Of a stretch of DNA of 56,461 nt, positions 20,067-28,819 are shown piece by piece. Source of the DNA: JBQTII01 sp052388275. Its GTDB lineage: Bacteria; Actinomycetota; Actinomycetes; Sporichthyales; Sporichthyaceae. The notes beneath the pieces are model-generated. The model had not been told where the DNA came from. It worked only from the letters and a program-made list of their open reading frames with translations, and did not search any database. Positions within the stretch are counted from its first letter, which is position 1, and each line of letters starts with the position of its first letter. The DNA is taken from positions 1 through 56,461 of the forward strand of contig JBQTII010000072.1 in the NCBI GenBank assembly GCA_052388275.1, given 5' to 3'. The position numbers and the translations under genes are program-made.

Positions 20067-21437
20067 GTGACCAAGTCCCAGCACGCCGATCTGCTCATCC
20101 TCGGCGCCGGAGTCGCCGGTCTGGCCGCGGCATGGCGAGCCTCGGCCCGTGGCTTGTCCGTGGTGGTGCTCGATCACGCCGACCACGTCGGGGGACTGGC
20201 CGCGAGCTTTCAGATCGCCGGGATGGACGTGGACTACGGCAGTCACCGCCTGCCCGCGGCCTTGCCCACCGGCGTCGCGGCCGATCTGGCGATCCTGCTC
20301 GGCGGGGACCTGCAGACCCGGGTGCGCCGAGCCCGGGTACACACCGGCGGAGCCTGGGTAGACCTTGGGGGGTCGGGCGCGCAGTTCCGCCGCCGACTCT
20401 CCCGTCCGCTGCTGGCCGCGATGGTCCGCGACCGGGTCCTGGAACGAGGGCGCCGCGGCGCGGTGAGCAACTATGCCGAGGCGATGCGCCCGCACGTCGG
20501 ACGCACGGTCTACACCCAGGTGCACGAGCCGTACGCGCGCAAGATCTGGGGGCTGGCACCCGAGCGCCTGGAGGCGGTGCACGCCCGCCAAATCGTCAGC
20601 GTGGACCCGCCCTGGCGGCCCTACGGGAAGAACCCGGACGCGTTCTGCTATCCGCGACGGGGCTTCGGGCAGATCGCGACGGCGCTGGACCGGCACGCCC
20701 GGGAAGCCGGGGCGCAGATCATGCTCGGTACCGCGGTGGGGTCGATCTCACCGACGTTCGGCTCGGTGAGCGTGCTTACCCACGGCGGCGCCGAGTTCAC
20801 GGCCCAGCACGCCTTCTCCACCCTGCCGCTGCCCCAACTGGCCCGCCTGACCCGGCCCGGGCCGCCGCTGTCCGCGATCGAGACCGCGACCCGGCTCAGG
20901 TTCCGCGCGATGCTGCTGGTGTACCTCGTGCACCGCGGTGGGCGTTGGACGCCGTATGACGCCCACCATTTCCCGGCCGCGGACACCCCGGTACTGCGAG
21001 TCTGCGAGCCGGCCAACTTCCGGGATTCCGCCGACGACCCCGCCGACCGCAGCGTGATCTGCGCGGAACTGCCGTGTGCGGCCGGCGATGAACTCTGGAG
21101 CAGCGACGACAGCGAACTCGCGCACGTGGTCTCGAAGACGGCTACCCGGTATGGGTTGCCCGAGCTTGCCACCGACGACGTCGTCGTGCACCGCAGCGCG
21201 GCCTTCTATCCGCTCTACCAGGTGGGCCTGGATCCGGACCTGCACGGCCTCGACGCGTGGCTGCGGCGCATACCCTCGGTGACGTCCTTCGGCCGCTTCG
21301 GCCTGAACTTCCACGACAACACCGATCACGCCCTGATGCTGGCCCGCGAGGCCGTAGACGCCCTCGGTCCGGACGGCGCCTTCGATCACCCGCGGTGGGA
21401 GCAGGGCTCAGCCCGCGTCGACGCCCTCGCCGACTGA
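20067..21437 (+). CDS. FAD-dependent oxidoreductase (amine oxidase / UDP-galactopyranose mutase-like fold)
   Basis: 456 residues. The N-terminal dinucleotide-binding motif ADLLILGAGVAGLAAAW and the following VVVLDHADHVGGLAASF place it in the GR2/NAD(P)-binding-Rossmann flavoprotein superfamily, with a C-terminal FGLNFHDNTDHALMLAREA. The middle (NYAEAMRPHVGRTVYTQV, KIWGL) resembles protoporphyrinogen-oxidase-like and mutase-like proteins, but I cannot assign a substrate. Coupling to dxs (start 2 nt after its stop) hints at isoprenoid metabolism; this is only an inference. Its 3' end overlaps the convergent rnd gene by 30 bp. Confidence 0.8.
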   Translation: MTKSQHADLLILGAGVAGLAAAWRASARGLSVVVLDHADHVGGLAASFQIAGMDVDYGSHRLPAALPTGVAADLAILLGGDLQTRVRRARVHTGGAWVDLGGSGAQFRRRLSRPLLAAMVRDRVLERGRRGAVSNYAEAMRPHVGRTVYTQVHEPYARKIWGLAPERLEAVHARQIVSVDPPWRPYGKNPDAFCYPRRGFGQIATALDRHAREAGAQIMLGTAVGSISPTFGSVSVLTHGGAEFTAQHAFSTLPLPQLARLTRPGPPLSAIETATRLRFRAMLLVYLVHRGGRWTPYDAHHFPAADTPVLRVCEPANFRDSADDPADRSVICAELPCAAGDELWSSDDSELAHVVSKTATRYGLPELATDDVVVHRSAAFYPLYQVGLDPDLHGLDAWLRRIPSVTSFGRFGLNFHDNTDHALMLAREAVDALGPDGAFDHPRWEQGSARVDALAD

Positions 21438-22757
21438 CGCCTCGTCAGTAGTGCTGACCTCCGGAGGCGCCGCGTTGGCCAGGGCGCCGGCCAGCGGGCC
21501 GGCGGTGAGCTCGATCTGCCAGGGGCGGGCACCGAACTCGGACAGGGTGCCGGCAAGCCCGTCGGTAGAGGTGTCGGCCGGGGGAGACCACGCGATGCGG
21601 CGCACCGAATCCGGCGCAATCAGGTTCTCGACCGGGAGACCATAGGCGTCGGCCACGGCGCAGACCGCGGTGCGCATCGCGGAGAGCCGGACGGCAGCCG
21701 CCGGGTCCCGGTCCGGCCAGCTGCGCGGCGGCGGGGGCCCGGTCGCCGGGACGTGCACGGGCGGCAGCGCGCGTTCGGGCAGGGCCCGGGCGGATTCGAT
21801 CGCAGCGAACCACGTACTCGCCGCCCGCCTGGTGGCGCGCCCCCCGAAGACCGGGAGCAGGCACAGCGCGTCGATATCAGCGGGCCCGGACAAGGCGGCC
21901 TCCACGATGGCACTGTCCGGCAGCACGCGCCCGGGGGCGATGTCGCGGGCGATGGCGATGCGGTCCCGGGTCTCCCAGAGCGAGCGCACGATCGCCAGTT
22001 GACGGGCTCGGCGCACGCGGTGCAGCCCGGAGACCCGTCGCCACGGATCCACCCGCGGCGGCGAGGCAGGAGCGGCCACGATGGCCTCGAACTCCTGGCG
22101 TGCCCACGCTGCCTTGCCCGCGCGCACGAGCTGGGCCTCCATCTCATCGCGCAGATCGATCAGGACCTCGACGTCGAGGGCGGCATAGCGCAGCCAGGGC
22201 TCGGGCAGGGGTCGCACCGACCAGTCGACCGCGGAATGGCCCTTTTCCAGCGAGAGCCCCAGTACGGTCTCGACCATGCTCCCGAGCCCAACGCGGGGGT
22301 AGCCGAGCAGGCGCGCCGCGAGTTCGGTGTCGAACAGGGCGCTCGGGTGCAGACCAAGCTCGGCCAGGCAGGGGATGTCCTGGCTGGCGGCATGGAAGAC
22401 CCACTCCAGCCCCGACAGGGCCCCCGCCAGCGATCCCAGGTCGGGGCAGGCGATGGGGTCGATAAGCACGGTGCCCGCACCGGCCCGGCGAAGCTGCAGC
22501 AGGTAGGCGCGCTGGCCGTAGCGATATCCCGAGGCTCGCTCGGCGTCCACCGCGACCGGCCCCGTGCCGGCCGCCAGGGCGGCCACCACGTGGGCGAGGT
22601 GTTCGGCGCTCTGGACCACCGCCGGTACACCATCGGCGGGGGTGAGCAGGGGGACCGGGGCAGGTTCGGTGCTCTGCCCGGCGTCGGTGTCCTGCGCGGC
22701 GGTGCGGGCCGAGACACCGGTGGACGCGACATCGCCGTCGCCGTCCGTTCGCGTCAC
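21408..22757 (-). CDS. Ribonuclease D-like 3'-5' exonuclease with HRDC domain
   Basis: 449 residues. DEDDy exonuclease motifs are visible: Exo I in VAVDAERASGYRYGQRAYLL, Exo II in WVFHAASQDIPCLAEL, and Exo III with Tyr in YAALDVEVLIDL. An HRDC-type helical region follows (RRARQLAIVRSLWETRDRIA). Such proteins trim RNA 3' ends. The N-terminal 45 residues are low complexity and the GTG start at 22757 is the most upstream option. It is the downstream neighbour of the WhiI-like gene. Confidence 0.88.
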   Translation of the reverse strand: MTRTDGDGDVASTGVSARTAAQDTDAGQSTEPAPVPLLTPADGVPAVVQSAEHLAHVVAALAAGTGPVAVDAERASGYRYGQRAYLLQLRRAGAGTVLIDPIACPDLGSLAGALSGLEWVFHAASQDIPCLAELGLHPSALFDTELAARLLGYPRVGLGSMVETVLGLSLEKGHSAVDWSVRPLPEPWLRYAALDVEVLIDLRDEMEAQLVRAGKAAWARQEFEAIVAAPASPPRVDPWRRVSGLHRVRRARQLAIVRSLWETRDRIAIARDIAPGRVLPDSAIVEAALSGPADIDALCLLPVFGGRATRRAASTWFAAIESARALPERALPPVHVPATGPPPPRSWPDRDPAAAVRLSAMRTAVCAVADAYGLPVENLIAPDSVRRIAWSPPADTSTDGLAGTLSEFGARPWQIELTAGPLAGALANAAPPEVSTTDEASVGEGVDAG

Positions 22758-22814
22758 GTCCCTACCGTATTGCCCGCGAAGCTCCCGTTCCTCCGCGCGC
22801 CCCCACGGCCGACG

Positions 22815-23516
22815 TCAGTCGATGGCGCGGGCGCGAATGGCGGTCGCGACCATGCCGGCTCGGTCGCCGGTACCGAGCTTGCGAGCGATGCGGGCCAGGT
22901 GGCTCTTGACCGTCAACGCGGACAGGCCCATCGCCTCGCCGATGTCACGGTTGGAGCGTCCTTCGGCGACGTGGCGGAGAACCTCAAGTTCCCGCTCGGA
23001 GAGCCCGAGCTTGGCGGCGGCGCGGGCGGCGGGGGAGTCCGGGCCGGTCTCCACGGTGCGACCGGCGAGGACGCAGCTGCGCACGCGGGCGGCGAGGGCG
23101 GCGCGGGTGGCGCGCGCCCCGTCGGCCAGCGGGACAACCGCACATCCGGCCCAGCCGGCCCGCTGGAGCTCGGCGAGCAGTGCCAGGCCGGACCCGTCCG
23201 GAAGGGTCGCCTCAGCCAGGCAGATGTCGCGCGGCCCGGCAGTGCGCGCCCAGGCCCGGGCCTGCAGAACCGTGGCGGCCTCGGTCACGTCACGAGCACC
23301 GAGGGCCCGTAGCCGACGTACGGCCATTGCCCGCCGGTAGGGGTCGATGCCGACCACCATCGCGGTGAACCCGTTGGCGGCTTCGACGCCTAGGTCGCTC
23401 GCCAGCGTGGCGCGGGTCCGGCCGTAGGTGGGCACCCGCGGCGGGACTACTCGGGACGGAACGCCGAGTGGCGCACGGGCAGCCGGCGAGGACGGGGGAA
23501 TGGACTGGACGGGCAC
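22815..23516 (-). CDS. WhiI-like orphan response regulator, LuxR-type HTH
   Basis: 233 residues. A receiver-like domain (about 50-160) has lost the usual acidic pocket: the first-strand position reads VVGIDP and the phosphoacceptor region reads ICLAEATLPDGSG with no Asp at the acceptor site. A C-terminal LuxR/FixJ helix-turn-helix is intact (LSERELEVLRHVAEGRSNRD and TVKSHLARIARKL). The setting rnd - this gene - DUF3000 - hemE resembles that of the sporulation regulator whiI in Streptomyces as I recall it; orthology is inferred. GTG 23516 is chosen for its GGGAGG site. A hairpin lies in the leader. Confidence 0.75.
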   Translation of the reverse strand: MPVQSIPPSSPAARAPLGVPSRVVPPRVPTYGRTRATLASDLGVEAANGFTAMVVGIDPYRRAMAVRRLRALGARDVTEAATVLQARAWARTAGPRDICLAEATLPDGSGLALLAELQRAGWAGCAVVPLADGARATRAALAARVRSCVLAGRTVETGPDSPAARAAAKLGLSERELEVLRHVAEGRSNRDIGEAMGLSALTVKSHLARIARKLGTGDRAGMVATAIRARAID

Positions 23517-23530
23517 GGGACCTCCCGCTA

Positions 23531-23552
23531 GATGGGTCTTTAGAAGCCCATC
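23531..23552. promoter_or_regulatory. Hairpin in the leader of the WhiI-like gene
   Basis: GATGGGTCTT and AAGCCCATC form a stem with one bulged T and a TAG loop, 15 nt upstream of the GTG start and next to the ribosome site. It could be an operator or control translation. Confidence 0.4.
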
Positions 23553-23620
23553 GACCGATCCTGCCAATTCCTTGAGTGTTTCTTGACCTAACTTTACCTT
23601 CGGCCACTTTTGGCCGCGCT

Positions 23621-24250
23621 TCACCGTATCGCGGGGTGCCCTTCCCGGCCAGTGCGTGCGGGAGAATGACCATGTCCGGGCAAAGAAACGACACCCGGCG
23701 GCAGTGGCGGGAGGCCACCGGCCGTACACAGGACCTCCAGCCATGCCTCCAGGTGAGCGGCCACGGGTCCTACCGGGCTCCAGGAGGCGCGAATCTCCAG
23801 ATCGCCCACCGGATCCTCGGCATCGCCGGGGCTCGTGAGCTCTCCGAACGGGTGGGACTGGACCCGGGTGACCGTTCCGCTGGGAACGGCGGCATCGGCC
23901 TGGTGGGCCGCCAAGGCCTCGGCCAGCCAGGACCAGGCGACCTCGGGCAGCATCGGGTCGGTCACCATCGCCGACTCCAGGCCGGTACGCAGGTAGGTGA
24001 CCAGGCGCAGCGTGCCTGCCCATGCCTCGTGCCCGGCCGGGTCGCACAGCAGGATCAATCGCCCATGCGCGACCTCGTCGCCGCCGTCGGCCACGGTGGC
24101 GCTGACGGCGGCGGCGTAGGGCGCCAGCTGCTTGGGGGCGGCCACCTCCACCAGCGTGATCTCTGGGCGGGGTCGGACCGCCGCGATGGCGTCCAGGGCC
24201 GTGACGAAATCGGCGGGCAGGTCGCCGCGCAGGGCCGGCACGGCGCTCAC
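23621..24250 (-). CDS. DUF3000 family protein
   Basis: About 209 residues of unknown function, matching the actinobacterial DUF3000 family by position next to hemE and by the segments RPEITLVEVAAPKQLAPYA and VTRVQSHPFGELTSPGDAED. No catalytic motif is evident. GTG 24250 is chosen because it overlaps the stop of the small Cys-rich gene (GTGA), giving coupling; an in-frame codon at 24298 would add 16 residues. Confidence 0.75.
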   Translation of the reverse strand: MSAVPALRGDLPADFVTALDAIAAVRPRPEITLVEVAAPKQLAPYAAAVSATVADGGDEVAHGRLILLCDPAGHEAWAGTLRLVTYLRTGLESAMVTDPMLPEVAWSWLAEALAAHQADAAVPSGTVTRVQSHPFGELTSPGDAEDPVGDLEIRASWSPVGPVAAHLEAWLEVLCTAGGLPPLPPGVVSLPGHGHSPARTGREGHPAIR

Positions 24251-24390
24251 GCGGCGCTCAGCGATGCCTGGACCAGAGCCGACGAGCAGCTCGAACACAT
24301 CAGGTCGGGACAGAAATCGCCGTGGCGCTCACTGCACACCGGCGCCTCGACGGGCCGGTCTTGGGCGCAGTCCGGGCAGTACCGCAGCAT
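24247..24390 (-). CDS. Small Cys-rich zinc-ribbon-like protein (47 aa)
   Basis: Starts MLRYCPDCAQD and contains six cysteines: Cys5 and Cys8 (CPDC), Cys19, Cys27, and Cys32 and Cys35 (CSSC), plus His24. Two CxxC pairs suggest a structural zinc site. A very good ribosome site (GAGGAGGTGGCC) precedes ATG 24390, and the stop overlaps the DUF3000 start, so the pair is probably an operon divergent from hemE. I do not recognise a named family. Confidence 0.65.
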   Translation of the reverse strand: MLRYCPDCAQDRPVEAPVCSERHGDFCPDLMCSSCSSALVQASLSAA

Positions 24391-24533
24391 GGCCACCTCC
24401 TCGTCCGCGTGGGCTCGCGGGACGCCCGGGTCGCCGTCCGCCGCCTGTGACGCAACCTGACCTCAGCGAGGGGAGCGGCGGTGCGGACCCGTGCTGTGAC
24501 GGTGACATGCCCGCCCCGGCGAACCGCGTAACC

Positions 24534-24637
24534 GAGGGCGGCGTGTCGCCGTGGGTGGTCCCGGGTGAATCCGGGGTCGAGGTGCCGCCGTCAGCTTGCG
24601 AGCAAGCGCGGCGGCGAGGGCGGCGTGTCTCCGTGGG
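24534..24637. repeat. 22-bp direct repeat upstream of hemE
   Basis: 24534-24555 and 24616-24637 match at 21 of 22 positions (GAGGGCGGCGTGTCKCCGTG core), spaced 82 bp. The second copy ends 11 nt before hemE. It could be a duplicated operator or chance drift; the rest of the 258-bp gap shows no gene. Confidence 0.5.
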
Positions 24638-24648
24638 ACGATCTGGGC

Positions 24649-25731
24649 ATGGGTGAACCCGCCGTCGTGTCCGCTGCCGCCCGCGCGACGTCGCCCGCTG
24701 CGGGACTGCGATCCTCGGCGTTCCTGCGGGCCTGCCGACGCGAGCCAGCGGGGCACACGCCCGTCTGGTTCATGCGCCAGGCCGGTCGCTCGCTTCCCGA
24801 GTACCGCGCGCTGCGGGCCGGCGTGGGGATGCTCGAGTCCTGCATGAACCCCGAACTGATCACCGAGATCACCCTGCAGCCCGTCCGGCGCTACGGCGTC
24901 GACGCGGCGATCTTCTTCTCCGACATCGTGGTCCCGCTGCGGGCCGCCGGGGTCGAGCTTGACATCGTCGCGGGCGTCGGGCCGGTCATCGCCCGCCCGA
25001 TCCGGGACTGGGCGGACCTGGACCAGCTCCGGCCCCTGGACCCGGCCGCGGTGCACTACGTCGATGCGGCGGTGCGGATGCTCGTCGCGGAACTGGGTCC
25101 GACGCCGTTGATCGGGTTCGCCGGGGCACCGTTCACCCTCGCCTCCTATCTGGTGGAGGGCGGGCCCTCGAAGAATCACGAGGCGACCAAGGCGATGATG
25201 CTCGCCCGCCCCGACCTGTGGGCGGCCCTGCTGGAGCGGCTCACCCAGATCACCTCGACCTTCCTGCGCGTGCAGGCCGGCGCCGGCGCCGCGGCCCTGC
25301 AGCTCTTCGATTCCTGGGCCGGGGTCCTGGCTCCGGCCGACTACATCCGCGGGGCCATGCCGGCCAGCGCCGCGGTATTCGCCGCGATCGCGGACCTGGG
25401 GGTGCCGCGAATCCACATGGGCGTCGGGACGGGGGAACTGCTGGCGCTGATGGGGCGGGCGGGCGCGGACGTCGTCGGCGTGGACTGGCGGGTTCCGCTC
25501 TCGGTGGCGGCTGCGCGGGTCGGCCCCGAGCGGGCGTTGCAGGGGAACCTGGATCCCGCGGTCCTGCTGGCCGGCTGGGAGCCGACCGCGGCGGCCACCG
25601 ATGCCGTCCTCGCTGAGGCGGCGGCGCTGCCGGGGCACATCTTTAATCTGGGCCACGGGGTCCTGCCGGATACCGACCCCGACATCCTGGCCCGCGTCGT
25701 GGACCGAGTGCACGCCCAGACGGCACGCTGA
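24649..25731 (+). CDS. hemE: Uroporphyrinogen decarboxylase HemE
   Basis: Decarboxylates uroporphyrinogen III to coproporphyrinogen III. The 360-residue protein has the two signatures PVWFMRQAGRSLPEYR and GFAGAPFTLASYLVEGGPSK, and the C-terminal FNLGHGVLPDTDP. ATG 24649 fits family starts, leaving a short Ala-rich lead. The DUF3000 pair is divergent; cgoX and chdC, the next enzymes of the same pathway, lie 3 kb further right. Its stop is 11 bp from the convergent PD40 gene. Confidence 0.97.
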   Translation: MGEPAVVSAAARATSPAAGLRSSAFLRACRREPAGHTPVWFMRQAGRSLPEYRALRAGVGMLESCMNPELITEITLQPVRRYGVDAAIFFSDIVVPLRAAGVELDIVAGVGPVIARPIRDWADLDQLRPLDPAAVHYVDAAVRMLVAELGPTPLIGFAGAPFTLASYLVEGGPSKNHEATKAMMLARPDLWAALLERLTQITSTFLRVQAGAGAAALQLFDSWAGVLAPADYIRGAMPASAAVFAAIADLGVPRIHMGVGTGELLALMGRAGADVVGVDWRVPLSVAAARVGPERALQGNLDPAVLLAGWEPTAAATDAVLAEAAALPGHIFNLGHGVLPDTDPDILARVVDRVHAQTAR

Positions 25732-25742
25732 ACTCCTGCGGG

Positions 25743-27110
25743 TCAGTCCGTGCGTCCGAAGAAGTGGTCGCTATTGCCGCCACTTACTCGGACGCCACGG
25801 TCATAGGAGCGCACGAAGATGTCGTCGCGGCCATTGGTGTCGCGGGGTGGCGCGGTGAGGTTGGCGGCGCGAGAGCCGAAGGCGACGTGGCGACCGTCGG
25901 CGGAGATCGCCGGGAACGATGACGTGGGTCCGTCGGCGGGACCGCCGCCGGCGGCGGAGTTCACCCGGGTCAGCGCGCCGGTGCGCAGGTCCGCCCGGTA
26001 GACGTCGAGCCCGCCGGGACTCTCGCCGCCGGGCAGCAGGTTGCGTGCGGTGGACAGGTACACCAGGGTGCGTCCGTCGCCGGACAGCACCGGGGCGCCG
26101 GACAGGCCGTTGAGTTGCCGGCCGTCGGTGCGCACGCTCACCCGGCGGGTCTCGCGGGTACGGCGGTCGTGCACGAACACGTCGTCGACGTCGTTGGTGT
26201 CGCGGGCCACCAGGTTGCGCGCAGTGGAGGAGAACGCGACGAAGCGACCGTTCGCGCTGATGACCGCTCCGAGGCTCTCGTCGTTGCCCTGGCGGCCCTT
26301 CGGCCCGACGCTCACCCGGGTGATCGCCGCGGTGCGCCGGTCCAGGACGAAGGCGTCGAAGACCCGGTTGGTGTCCCCCGGCACCAGATCGCGGACCTGG
26401 GAGGAGAAGGCGACGAAGCGGCCATTGCCGGAGATCGACGGGTCGATGCCGGCCGCCCTCGGCAGCCGTGCACGCCGCTGTGTGCGGGTGTCGTAAATGA
26501 ACATGCCCGACAGGTCCTCGTCGGTCCCGATCGAGCGCAGCGGCGCGGCGACGTTGTAGACCACGAAGCGGCCGTTGCGGCTGATCGACGGGCTGGAACC
26601 GCCGCCGGTCTGCCGACCGTCGAGCGCCACCGAAAGCCGGATCGTGCGCGCCGCGCGGCGATCGTGCAGGAACACGTCCGGGTCCCCGTTGGTGTCGCGC
26701 GGGACCAGGTTGTCCGCGTCGGAGGTGAACGCCACCCAGCGCCCGTCCCCGGAGATTGCCGGGGTGAACGACCCCTTGGCGCCCTCGCGGCCACGGCTGG
26801 ACACGCTGACCCGGCTGGTGCGCCCGGTCCGGCGGTCGCGCACGAACACGTCGTTGGCGGAGTTATCGTCCCCGGGCACGAGCGAACTCGAGCTGGAGTC
26901 GAAGGCGATGTAACGCCCGTCGGTACTGACCGTGGGCGCATAGCTCCCTCCGGTGCCGGGCCGGTCGCGGGAGTCAACGCTGACGCGCTCGACGCGCTCG
27001 ACAGGGTTGGCGGGCACGGCGGCGGCGCCGGGTGGAGGGAAGGCGCTCAGCAGGGCTGCGGCCACAACCAGGGCGGCCGGGGACGCCCTGCCCGGACCGA
27101 GCGTGCGCAT
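25743..27110 (-). CDS. Secreted PD40 / TolB-like beta-propeller protein
   Basis: About 455 residues with a signal peptide (residues about 1-28). Repeats of about 60 residues carry the pattern P-x-I-S-x-[DN]-G-R-x-V-A-F-x-S followed by D-T-N-x-x-x-D-V-F-x-x-D-R-R-T, typical of WD40-like PD40 propellers. The function is unknown; a ligand- or protein-binding role outside the cell is likely. ATG 27110 is preferred over a longer start at 27200. The last codons (SDHFFGRTD) are encoded by the 42-bp palindrome, so the C-terminus has run into a repeat. Confidence 0.85.
   Translation of the reverse strand: MRTLGPGRASPAALVVAAALLSAFPPPGAAAVPANPVERVERVSVDSRDRPGTGGSYAPTVSTDGRYIAFDSSSSSLVPGDDNSANDVFVRDRRTGRTSRVSVSSRGREGAKGSFTPAISGDGRWVAFTSDADNLVPRDTNGDPDVFLHDRRAARTIRLSVALDGRQTGGGSSPSISRNGRFVVYNVAAPLRSIGTDEDLSGMFIYDTRTQRRARLPRAAGIDPSISGNGRFVAFSSQVRDLVPGDTNRVFDAFVLDRRTAAITRVSVGPKGRQGNDESLGAVISANGRFVAFSSTARNLVARDTNDVDDVFVHDRRTRETRRVSVRTDGRQLNGLSGAPVLSGDGRTLVYLSTARNLLPGGESPGGLDVYRADLRTGALTRVNSAAGGGPADGPTSSFPAISADGRHVAFGSRAANLTAPPRDTNGRDDIFVRSYDRGVRVSGGNSDHFFGRTD
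25753..25794. repeat. 42-bp palindromic repeat, copy a (family P3)
   Basis: Begins CGTCCGAAGAAG and ends CACTTACTCGGACG, with a central GCTATTGC. It lies within the last codons of the PD40 gene, between the convergent stops of hemE and PD40, where it could also act as a terminator. Confidence 0.8.
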
Positions 27111-27228
27111 CCGTCGAGGGTACGCACCCCCGGCCCGGCTGGGCACAAATCCGGGTGTCAGCAATGCCCGCAGCCTCTGCGAAGTCCCGGAGCCGCGCAA
27201 GCCGGCAGCCCAGCGATGCCGCTCGGAC

Positions 27229-28356
27229 TCAGGCCCCGGTGGCCGCCGCGGAGTTCTCCCGGCGGACAGTCGCTGCCGCGAGCATGCGCCGCATCCGCAG
27301 GGTCAGCCACACCATGGCCGGGCCGAGCAGCAGCAGGGCGAGCGCGAAGGGCAGCACGGCGCCGAGCACGGTGGCCGCGACCACCATTGCGTCGGTGAAG
27401 GCGTTCCAGCCGTCTTTGAGGCCGGCGAGGAATCCCTCGTCGTTCTCGGCGGCGACGAGCTCGAGGTCGTCGGCCTGCGCAGTGACCAGACGCACCGTGA
27501 CGGTGGCCAGCGAGGTCGCCTCGCTCAGCCGGGCGGCCTTGGCGAGCAGTGCTTCCAGGTCTGACTCACGTCTGGAGAGCTCGCCCTCGAGCGAGACCAC
27601 GTCGCGCAGCGTGGTGGCCCGGTCCATCAGCTCCCGGATGCGGGCGAGGGAGATCCGGGCGGAGGCAATCCGGCTCTTGACGTCGACGACGGCCTCGGTG
27701 ACGTCCTTGCCGGTGAGGTTGCGGTCCAGCAGCAGCCCGAGCCTGCCGATGCGTTCCAGTACGCCGGTGAAGTCCCCCGGGGGGATCCGCAGCGTCATGG
27801 TCGCGGTGGAGCGCGGAAGCTGCGGCGCCCTGGTGTCCTGCGCCGTGCGAGGCTCCGGGGACTCGGTGCTGCGCTCGGACGCGGCGATGATCCCGCCCGC
27901 CGCGGCAACCGCGCTCTCCACCTGCGAGACCGCCTTGGCCACGTCGTCCACCTCGACGGTGAGGTCGGCGGTGTAGATGACGTCACGGTCGGCGAGCGCG
28001 GAGTTCGGCACCCCGATCCCGGTCCGCTTGGTTCGGGCACCTTCGGCGATGGTCGCGGAGTCCCGGGGGAGCTGGCCCGCGGTTGCCTTACCCGCGCTTT
28101 CCTCGGTGGGGGCGGCGGGAGCAGCGCCGGCCACGACCGCGGCAGGTGCAGCCTCGGATTCCGTCCCGGTGCTCGCCGCGTCGTCCGCGGCCACGGCGTC
28201 CCCCTCCGGCGTGCTCTCCGCCTGCGATTGGCCGGCGCCCGTGAGCCCTGCGGACGGTGCGGAGGCAACCTCGTCGGAGGCGCTGGGGGAGCATCCGGCT
28301 AGGACGGCGGCCAGGCTGAGCGCGGCCAGGGCGGTGCTGATGGGTCGAATGCGCAT
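27229..28356 (-). CDS. DUF4349 domain lipoprotein
   Basis: 375 residues. A signal peptide with lipobox VLAGC is followed by a long Ala/Ser/Glu-rich spacer (to about 100), a DUF4349 domain (DVIYTADLTVEVDDVAKAV and TMTLRIPPGDFTGVLERIG), a coiled-coil stretch (about 235-290) and a C-terminal transmembrane helix (AVLPFALALLLLGPAMVW) ending in basic residues. It is an envelope protein of unknown role. It faces left; the region upstream (28357-28819) is filled with repeats. Confidence 0.85.
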   Translation of the reverse strand: MRIRPISTALAALSLAAVLAGCSPSASDEVASAPSAGLTGAGQSQAESTPEGDAVAADDAASTGTESEAAPAAVVAGAAPAAPTEESAGKATAGQLPRDSATIAEGARTKRTGIGVPNSALADRDVIYTADLTVEVDDVAKAVSQVESAVAAAGGIIAASERSTESPEPRTAQDTRAPQLPRSTATMTLRIPPGDFTGVLERIGRLGLLLDRNLTGKDVTEAVVDVKSRIASARISLARIRELMDRATTLRDVVSLEGELSRRESDLEALLAKAARLSEATSLATVTVRLVTAQADDLELVAAENDEGFLAGLKDGWNAFTDAMVVAATVLGAVLPFALALLLLGPAMVWLTLRMRRMLAAATVRRENSAAATGA

Positions 28357-28819
28357 GGGAGGTGCCTCCAGCCGGTCGGGCCACCTGGGCGTGTGGTGGC
28401 TGCAGGGTGGTCGCAGCAGCGCCCCGTTTCGTTCGGCCGTAGGCGAAAAGAGTTCAGATCGTGGCCGGGTCGTCGCTGGGACCCGTCGGCTGGAGAGCAG
28501 GGTTGATACGGGTGGGGCGGCGTCCGGCGGCCAAATCCCCCCTGCGGTAGCAACGTTGATTCGGGGCCGACGTCGGCCGCGCGGGGCCGACGGCCAGTGA
28601 TCAGGGTTGTGACAGGTGGGCCGCTGTCGAGCGGGCCGCGCGCCCCACTCGTCACGACGTTGATCTGGGGCCTACGCCGGCGGGCCGCGCGGGGCCGACG
28701 GCCAGTGATCAGGGTTGTGACGGGTGGGGCGCTGTCGGGCGGGCCGCGCGCCCCACTCGTCACGACGTTGATCTGGGGCCTACGCCGGGGGCAGCGGGCG
28801 GCGTGCAAGCCTTGCGGGC
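28357..28819. other. Repeat-filled intergenic region upstream of DUF4349 and cgoX genes
   Basis: 463 bp between divergent genes without a credible coding region. From about 28500 to 28791 it consists of the tandem array described separately. Promoters for both genes must lie in or around the array; none can be assigned. Confidence 0.6.
28500..28791. repeat. 108-bp tandem repeat array (family P4, locus 1)
   Basis: Two close copies (28576-28683, 28684-28791) and a more diverged copy to the left (from about 28500). Each unit has an interrupted palindrome whose right boundary reads GTCACGACGTTGATCTGG and then GGCCTACG. The same boundary occurs at 55743-56007 in a 121-bp tandem array. Confidence 0.8.

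Noticed and set aside
18010..20070. Second frame overlapping dxs
   Set aside because: Arg-rich shadow of dxs, which has all ThDP and transketolase motifs.
28500..28791. CRISPR array
   Set aside because: Units are long, adjacent, palindromic and lack unique spacers; no cas genes are in the window. The same holds for 55743-56007.
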